In this document: in pieces, positions 5,623 to 9,406 of the stretch
Layout of the letters: each line of letters starts with the position of its first letter
Numbering within the stretch: the stretch's first letter is position 1
DNA from: Treponema sp.
GTDB taxonomy: Bacteria > Spirochaetota > Spirochaetia > Treponematales > Treponemataceae
DNA: 9,406 bases
Direction: 5' to 3'
Assembly: GCA_017613485.1 (NCBI GenBank)
Contig: JAGADS010000266.1
Coordinates: forward strand, 1 to 9,406
Notes under the pieces: generated by a model
Database searches by the model: none
Seen by the model: the letters and a program-made list of their open reading frames with translations, nothing else
Told to the model about the DNA's origin: nothing
Program-made: the position numbers and the translations under genes

Positions 5623-7799
5623 AGCAGCCTGAAAATCCTGTTCAGCGTCTTTAATTCAATTGCCTTACCGTCCTTCTCAAGCTGAAGCCTCTGGAGTATT
5701 CCGTCAAAGTCTATGTCCATGACAAAAGGAACCCTGTTATCCTCAGAAACCCTCATGTCACCGGTAAACTCAAGGCATTTCCTAGTCTCACCGTCAACCT
5801 GAATGTCCGTGAATTTCCCTTCTGAGACATCATATTTCATGCCGTTAAGCGTGATGGAAAAACCGCCCGGAATATAAATGCTGTCATAGTCCGCATCTCC
5901 ACCGGTACTGAAACTGAACCTCACGTTCTTGAGCTGAATGTCCGAGTCTGCAGTAAATATTCTTTGGGAAACCAGAAGCTTTGAGTCATCCAGATAAACC
6001 CAGCATTCAGGCTTGTTTTCGGTATGTTCAATCTCAAGATGATTTCCGTTAGCCGTGTAAACAAAAACACTGCTTTCAGAAAAATATGATGTACTCTTAT
6101 TGTCACTCTTGGAGACAAGTTCCCTGATGCCTCCGTCATATCCGACATAAAGCCTTTCTACTTCAACTCTTGAAGAAATGATTGCACTTTGTAATTTCTC
6201 GGGGATATAAAGAGTGCCTGACATGATTATGCCGTCGTCTGCGAATTCAAAATGATTCAGGATGATAGTCTTCCCAAAGAAAGTGGTTGACCTTGGAAGA
6301 TGTGTATCTTTATATATCTCAAAATTTCCGTCCATGTCCATGCGGAGGTTACTGAAGGCGTATCCCACAGGGCCAAGCATGCTGTAATCCGGGAAAAGGA
6401 AAGTCGGATATCCTATGTTGATTTTATGCGTGTCATTATTCCAGTATATGATTTCAGCTTTAAGAGCAGTAAGACCAATACCGAACATTTTATTTGAGTA
6501 TTCATTACCAATACCGAACATTTTATTTGAGGATCCAATATAAAGATATTCCATGCTTCCGTCCGGTTTTATAAGGAACTGGTATGTGTCCATGTACTCG
6601 GCACCTTTTGGAAATCTTGATTTGAACGTAACCTTAAGTCCGTCAGAATCCATAAGATATTCTAGGACTAGATCGTCCTCACAAAGATAGTGATCGAATT
6701 CCTCTTCCTCTGCCACTTTTTTACTGGTGCCATCCAAAAACCAATCGCTGTCAGAAGAAGAGCATTTGAAATTAAGGGAAAGTGAATAAGTTCTGTCGTT
6801 GATGTGAATATCGGTAAAGTCAGTTGAAAGTCTCCAATGTTCAAGAAGCAGGACTCTAGTGGACATAGGATATCCGTTGTAGTTAAAGTTGATTTCCTTT
6901 CGGTCCGCAATTGAAAGCCTCTTTTGTGTTATTATGATTTCATAGTCATTGAATTCCTCATGAATGTTAAGTGAGGAAATGTCAATACTGCCGTTTGCAT
7001 GAAACAGATTGCTTTCGCTTATCCATATAACAGAAGTCAACACCGCTCCGTATGTCCATTCAGATTCATCAATCTTCTGGGGCTCATTGTAAGGATCGCA
7101 GGAAATGATGCGGCAGTCAGAGTCAAAAACCGTTTTGCCGATACGAACCTGCTCCATGTCTTTTTCTTTGTCATAGAATGCCTCTGTGTAAAGGGCAGGG
7201 GAAAGGCTTACTGTCCTGTAACCGTCTTCTGCTTTCTCAAGATATGACTTGAATAAATTGATGAACATGCCATTAGTATTTATGTAGCAGTTCTCGTAAT
7301 ACTCATCATCATCATAAGAAAAACCGCTTGCAAAAGTTCCGTCATTCTGAATGTAAAAATCATCGAAATAAAGGTCAATGGCAGAGTCCTTGCCTGAGTC
7401 AAAAAATACCTCCGCTCTTCCGTGAAGCCCCTTCTCATCCTTGGAGAAATCAAAAAGATACACAGCGAGAGTGTCTTCCTGAATATTCAGGGTGTATGGA
7501 AAAATTATGTCGCCCTCATCATTGTATTCATAATGTAAAACTGGGGTTACGGTATAATCTTCAGGAATGGACTTGAAGAATTCCTTTGCCATGGAATGCT
7601 TTTCTGAAAATTCGATTTTCAGCTTTTGCTCAAACTCATCAATGTCATCGTCATTCCACCAGGGATTGCTTTCTTCCTTTACATATTCCCTTGCCTCCTG
7701 ATTGTAGAATTCCTCAAAAGACATGTCATTGAATGTTACCCCAAAGAATAAAGCTGGAGAAAAAAATACAAGAAGAGAAATGATAAAACCCTTGCGCAT
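5619..7799 (-). CDS. Large exported protein of unknown function
   Basis: I do not recognise the family. I place the start at the ATG at 7799 (726 aa), which has AGGGGG a few bases upstream; a GTG 18 bases earlier is in frame but lacks such a site. The N-terminus is a typical signal sequence: MRK, then a hydrophobic core (about residues 4-20), with no lipobox cysteine, so export to periplasm or surface is likely. The rest is acidic, rich in Asp, Glu, Tyr and Phe, with no further membrane helix, and has recurring short patterns of the kind D-G-x-hydrophobic-x-x-G that suggest a repetitive beta-strand protein. Examples are NDGTFASGFSY, PDGSMEYLYIG and DDGIIMSGTLYIP. A 33-bp tandem duplication lies at residues about 423-442. 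It has its own strong promoter and ends 43 bases before rnfC on the same strand. Confidence 0.85.
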   Translation of the reverse strand: MRKGFIISLLVFFSPALFFGVTFNDMSFEEFYNQEAREYVKEESNPWWNDDDIDEFEQKLKIEFSEKHSMAKEFFKSIPEDYTVTPVLHYEYNDEGDIIFPYTLNIQEDTLAVYLFDFSKDEKGLHGRAEVFFDSGKDSAIDLYFDDFYIQNDGTFASGFSYDDDEYYENCYINTNGMFINLFKSYLEKAEDGYRTVSLSPALYTEAFYDKEKDMEQVRIGKTVFDSDCRIISCDPYNEPQKIDESEWTYGAVLTSVIWISESNLFHANGSIDISSLNIHEEFNDYEIIITQKRLSIADRKEINFNYNGYPMSTRVLLLEHWRLSTDFTDIHINDRTYSLSLNFKCSSSDSDWFLDGTSKKVAEEEEFDHYLCEDDLVLEYLMDSDGLKVTFKSRFPKGAEYMDTYQFLIKPDGSMEYLYIGSSNKMFGIGNEYSNKMFGIGLTALKAEIIYWNNDTHKINIGYPTFLFPDYSMLGPVGYAFSNLRMDMDGNFEIYKDTHLPRSTTFFGKTIILNHFEFADDGIIMSGTLYIPEKLQSAIISSRVEVERLYVGYDGGIRELVSKSDNKSTSYFSESSVFVYTANGNHLEIEHTENKPECWVYLDDSKLLVSQRIFTADSDIQLKNVRFSFSTGGDADYDSIYIPGGFSITLNGMKYDVSEGKFTDIQVDGETRKCLEFTGDMRVSEDNRVPFVMDIDFDGILQRLQLEKDGKAIELKTLNRIFRLL
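6474..6531 (-). repeat. Two 25-bp direct repeats, 33-bp period, inside the exported-protein gene
   Basis: The same 25 bases occur at 6474-6498 and 6507-6531, a period of 33 bases. Because 33 is a multiple of three the protein stays in frame and reads SNKMFGIG-NEY-SNKMFGIG, a duplicated 8-residue block with an 11-residue period. The identity at DNA level indicates a recent slippage duplication rather than an old domain repeat. Confidence 0.95.
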
Positions 7800-7822
7800 A
7801 AGACCCCCTGAAAACACGAGGT

Positions 7823-7851
7823 ATTATATCATAAATCAAGGGATTTGACAA
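7823..7851 (-). promoter_or_regulatory. Extended -10 sigma-70 promoter of the exported-protein gene
   Basis: On the minus strand TTGTCA (7851-7846) and a perfect TATAAT (7828-7823) are separated by 17 bases, and the -10 box is preceded by TG plus one base, forming an extended -10. Transcription should start near 7816, giving a leader of about 17 bases that contains the AGGGGG ribosome binding site before the ATG at 7799. Confidence 0.75.
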
Positions 7852-7931
7852 AGTGGAGCTTGCAATCATTATAACCCAGATTTATGAGGGCTTTTGCATT
7901 TGCGGAGGTGCAGAAAAATTTATTATATTTT

Positions 7932-7962
7932 TTGTGATTTTTATGAGAAAATATGTTATAAT
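7932..7962 (+). promoter_or_regulatory. Probable promoter of the toxin-antitoxin operon
   Basis: A perfect TATAAT (7957-7962) is preceded by TG plus one base (extended -10). The best -35 candidate, TTGTGA (7932-7937), is weak and 19 bases away. The start would be near 7969, leaving about 60 bases of leader that include a 10-bp palindrome TTTAATTAAA (7983-7992) and the GGAGG site (8018-8022). The palindrome, or the A+T-rich inverted matches around the -10 box, could be the autoregulatory operator usual for such operons, but their low complexity makes this weak. Confidence 0.5.
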
Positions 7963-8029
7963 ATAGTAAACCTTTGGAGACTTTTAATTAAATAGGAATA
8001 AACAAAAATATGAAACTGGAGGTGTTGAA

Positions 8030-8281
8030 ATGAGTTCTGCAGAATTACGCCATTTTAAAAATCAGCTTGCTCTTCTTTCCTATACAGAGCAACTTGCTGT
8101 TATTGAATATCTTGTACAATTACTACAGAAAAATCATGAATCAGTTTCTATAGATGACAGAAGGGATGAGGTCGCAAAAATAAACTCCGTACTTGACAGA
8201 ATTCCACAATCTGAACAGATGGTATATTGTGATGCAGGCATAGAAAGTGTAAGAGAGGCTTTGAAAAATGACTCGTGGTGA
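8030..8281 (+). CDS. Putative antitoxin of a MazF-type toxin-antitoxin pair
   Basis: An 83-aa protein encoded directly upstream of, and overlapping by 14 bases, a MazF/PemK-like toxin gene. The start has GGAGG seven bases upstream. Residues about 5-34 look like two amphipathic helices. The middle (DDRRDEVAKINSVLD, 42-56) is charged, and the C-terminus ends in REALKNDSW. I do not recognise the AbrB-like MazE fold; the C-terminal pattern resembles toxin-binding tails of small RelB- or addiction-module-type antitoxins, but this is an impression only. By position it should bind and neutralise the toxin and probably repress the operon, though no classical DNA-binding motif is obvious. A seven-codon open frame (8010-8033) ends in ATGA on its start codon. 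Base composition is clearly more A+T-rich than the rnf genes. Confidence 0.8.
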   Translation: MSSAELRHFKNQLALLSYTEQLAVIEYLVQLLQKNHESVSIDDRRDEVAKINSVLDRIPQSEQMVYCDAGIESVREALKNDSW

Positions 8282-8603
8282 AATATGGTTTGTTGATTTC
8301 GGTATTCCTCTGGGAAGTGAAGTTGGTTTCAGACGGCCTGTTATTATTCTTCAGAACGATATTTTAAATGAGAGCAAATTAAACACTGTCGTTGTTTTAC
8401 CGCTTACAACTAATACAGTTTATGCAGAATTACCAAATAATATTCTCCTGAAAAAAGAAATGACTGGACTTTCAAAAGACTCCGTAACACAGCCTCACTT
8501 AATAGTTCATGTTGATAAAAGACGGCTTTCGGAGAAAGTTAATAAACTGGATAAAGCCATTATGGAAAAAGTCGTGGAAGGTTTGCTTGCAACTATCAGT
8601 TGA
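8268..8603 (+). CDS. MazF/PemK-family endoribonuclease toxin
   Basis: MazF-family toxins cut single-stranded RNA at short specific sequences and arrest growth until neutralised by the antitoxin. The 111-aa protein has the usual length and order of motifs: RGEIWFVDF (3-11), GSEVGFRRPVIILQND (16-31), LTTNT (46-50), LSKDSV (68-73) and VDKRRL (82-87). By comparison with Bacillus subtilis MazF the catalytic Arg and Thr correspond to R23 and T47, both present, so the enzyme looks intact. The ATG lies inside the antitoxin gene with GAGAGG about ten bases upstream, consistent with coupled translation. Sequence specificity cannot be read from the protein. Four 60-base lines sampled across the pair average near 30% G+C, against about 52% in sampled lines of rnfC and of the next gene, suggesting transfer. 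Confidence 0.93.
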   Translation: MTRGEIWFVDFGIPLGSEVGFRRPVIILQNDILNESKLNTVVVLPLTTNTVYAELPNNILLKKEMTGLSKDSVTQPHLIVHVDKRRLSEKVNKLDKAIMEKVVEGLLATIS

Positions 8604-8685
8604 ATACAATCCCCATTTCCTTGAACACACGATAGCAGTATTCCCATGAGAAAGATGTGGAAGGGTGATGATAAACAGCAAATCC
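8604..8685. other. Convergent intergenic stretch without visible terminator
   Basis: These 82 bases separate the ends of the toxin gene (plus) and the small secreted-protein gene (minus). I see no stem followed by a T run for either strand. On the minus strand the frame of the secreted protein stays open for 29 codons after its TGA, up to a second TGA at 8598-8596, encoding an aromatic-rich segment. Transcripts from both sides probably overlap here. Confidence 0.5.
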
Positions 8686-9195
8686 TCACTCCACCTTGAC
8701 CATCATCTTAAGAAATGCCTCGGCGGCGTATGCCATTACCTCGTTGTCGTATGAGCGTCCGTCCCAGGTTTTTTTCGTTTCAATTCCAGTGCTTACCTGC
8801 AACACGTCAAACTCGTATATGATTGCCGCTTCATATTCAGGCATGAATCCCACAAGGAGGATAATGTATGCGATTTCGTGAAGCTCTCCTTCCATTCCTT
8901 TTTTGTTTGCGACAGTCCACAGTGTATATCCAAACATTGCGAAGCCTTGCTCAGGGAATATATCAAGGTCTTCAAGCACACCGAATGTTCCGCCACCTTT
9001 GACATCTTCCTTTGTAATCAGGTTGTTCTCGTCAAAGATTTCTCCAGCTGTCCTACCGTAAAAAGGACTTGAATAGGAAAAGCCGTCGATAATGCATTCC
9101 TGCCATGAAGCGGGCATTTCACTTTTCACCGATCTTGCAAAACATACTGAGCACAAAGCCGCAAGTGCAATCAAAACAATAATTCTCTTTTTCAT
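8686..9195 (-). CDS. Small secreted protein of unknown function
   Basis: A 169-aa protein with a clear signal peptide: MKKR, a hydrophobic core, and a likely signal peptidase I site after CFA (residue 20). It is not an evident lipoprotein. The start is supported by AGGAGG (9202-9207) six bases upstream. The mature part of about 149 residues has a Gly-rich block (GGGTFG, residues 67-72), an aromatic-rich stretch (FGYTLWTV) and a hydrophobic stretch (EIAYIILLVGF). I do not recognise the family. It is convergent with the toxin gene and divergent from the regulator gene that begins 91 bases away. The frame continues for 29 codons beyond its TGA stop. Confidence 0.78.
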   Translation of the reverse strand: MKKRIIVLIALAALCSVCFARSVKSEMPASWQECIIDGFSYSSPFYGRTAGEIFDENNLITKEDVKGGGTFGVLEDLDIFPEQGFAMFGYTLWTVANKKGMEGELHEIAYIILLVGFMPEYEAAIIYEFDVLQVSTGIETKKTWDGRSYDNEVMAYAAEAFLKMMVKVE

Positions 9196-9286
9196 AAAAA
9201 TCCTCCTGTAAAAAGTTCTGTTTATAGTATATACTGTAGGTATATAAATTTGTTATAGGGCTGAAAAATATTTTTGGAGAAGCAAT
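9196..9286. promoter_or_regulatory. Divergent intergenic region with palindromic A+T-rich elements
   Basis: This 91-base region must hold start signals for both the secreted-protein gene (minus) and the regulator gene (plus). It contains the 10-bp palindrome AGTATATACT (9226-9235), which reads as a TATACT -10-like box on both strands, and a second GTATATA copy 13 bases further on (9240-9246). A TGTTATAG extended -10-like element lies at 9251-9258 on the plus strand. No convincing -35 boxes were found, so promoter positions are unsure. The palindrome could be an operator for the adjacent regulator. Confidence 0.35.
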
Positions 9287-9406
9287 ATGCAGGAAAAGAA
9301 GACGATGGGAATCTCTAAGCACAAGAGGATGTACAAGCTCGTAAAGATAATCAAGGGGGGCGGATTTCCTACTGCAGATGACCTTGCAAGGGAATTAAAG
9401 TGCAGC
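9287..9406 (+). CDS. Helix-turn-helix transcriptional regulator, N-terminal fragment (WYL/YafY-like)
   Basis: The frame opens at ATG 9287 after a GGAG site (9276-9279) and runs off the window after 40 codons. The visible residues KHKRMYKLVKIIKGG (11-25) followed by FPTADDLARELKCS (27-40) match the start of a DeoR/HTH_11-type winged helix as found at the N-terminus of WYL-domain regulators: a first helix, a short Gly turn, then the T-A-x-x-L-A-x-E-L helix leading to the recognition helix. The WYL effector domain would lie downstream and is not visible, so the family is inferred. It is divergent from the secreted-protein gene and may control it, itself, or a downstream operon. Confidence 0.6.
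   Translation, partial: MQEKKTMGISKHKRMYKLVKIIKGGGFPTADDLARELKCS

Noticed and set aside
7800..7817. GTG start for the large exported protein
   Set aside because: The GTG at 7817 falls at the predicted transcription start and lacks a ribosome binding site; the ATG at 7799 follows AGGGGG and begins a normal signal peptide.
7845..7875. Plus-strand promoter TTGACA with a TATAAC-like box
   Set aside because: The -35 is perfect but the best -10 is 19 bases away and imperfect, and it would give a leader of more than 150 bases; the extended -10 at 7957 is the better candidate.
7895..7925. Hairpin from TTTTGCA and TGCAGAAA before the toxin-antitoxin operon
   Set aside because: The match is short, needs a bulge and is in an A+T-rich stretch; it is not a credible terminator or riboswitch.
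8641..8663. Weak hairpin TTCCCAT / ATGTGGAA as a terminator
   Set aside because: The stem has only about seven pairs with a bulge and no T run follows on either strand.
8686..8688. TGA of the small secreted protein as a selenocysteine codon
   Set aside because: No convincing stem-loop was seen just downstream, and nothing else in the window points to selenoprotein synthesis; an ordinary stop is simpler.
1..9406. Open frames opposite or overlapping the rnf and exported-protein genes
   Set aside because: They lack ribosome binding sites and family signatures and lie wholly within well-supported genes in other frames.
1..9406. CRISPR array, tRNA, rRNA or insertion sequence
   Set aside because: No regularly spaced repeats, no tRNA-like clover-leaf, no transposase and no terminal inverted repeats were found on reading both strands.

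Overview
The window most likely comes from a Treponema-like spirochaete. This is inferred from the clostridial-type rnfCDGEAB gene order, the moderate and uneven G+C content, and the style of the flanking secreted proteins; no rRNA or other taxonomic marker is present, so the assignment is tentative.

Layout. Positions 1-226 (minus) hold the first 75 codons of what looks like a type III restriction-modification methyltransferase (Mod). A rho-independent terminator (252-307) separates it from a complete six-gene rnf operon, also on the minus strand and transcribed from 5576 down to 323 in the order rnfC-rnfD-rnfG-rnfE-rnfA-rnfB. The operon encodes the membrane Rnf complex, which couples electron transfer between reduced ferredoxin and NAD+ to Na+ or H+ pumping. 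The first five genes are joined by four 4-base ATGA overlaps; rnfB follows after a 17-base gap. The flavinylation threonines of RnfG and RnfD, the four intramembrane cysteines of RnfA/RnfE and the Fe-S motifs of RnfB and RnfC are all visible. No apbE flavin transferase gene is in the window. A promoter abuts the rnfC start codon so closely that the message may be leaderless.

Upstream of rnf, on the same strand, is a 726-aa exported protein of unknown function (5619-7799) with its own strong extended -10 promoter and an internal 33-bp duplication. It is divergent from an A+T-rich two-gene toxin-antitoxin module on the plus strand (8030-8603): a small antitoxin of unrecognised family and a MazF/PemK-type endoribonuclease whose genes overlap by 14 bases. 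This module is markedly more A+T-rich than its surroundings and was probably acquired. Next comes a small secreted protein of unknown function (8686-9195, minus) and, divergent from it, the first 40 codons of a helix-turn-helix regulator (9287-9406, plus), probably of the WYL/YafY kind.

The window is mainly a core energy-conservation operon flanked by accessory genes. The least explained elements are the antitoxin family, the two exported proteins of unknown function, the charged tail on RnfE and the possible leaderless start of rnfC. No RNA genes, CRISPR arrays or insertion sequences were seen.
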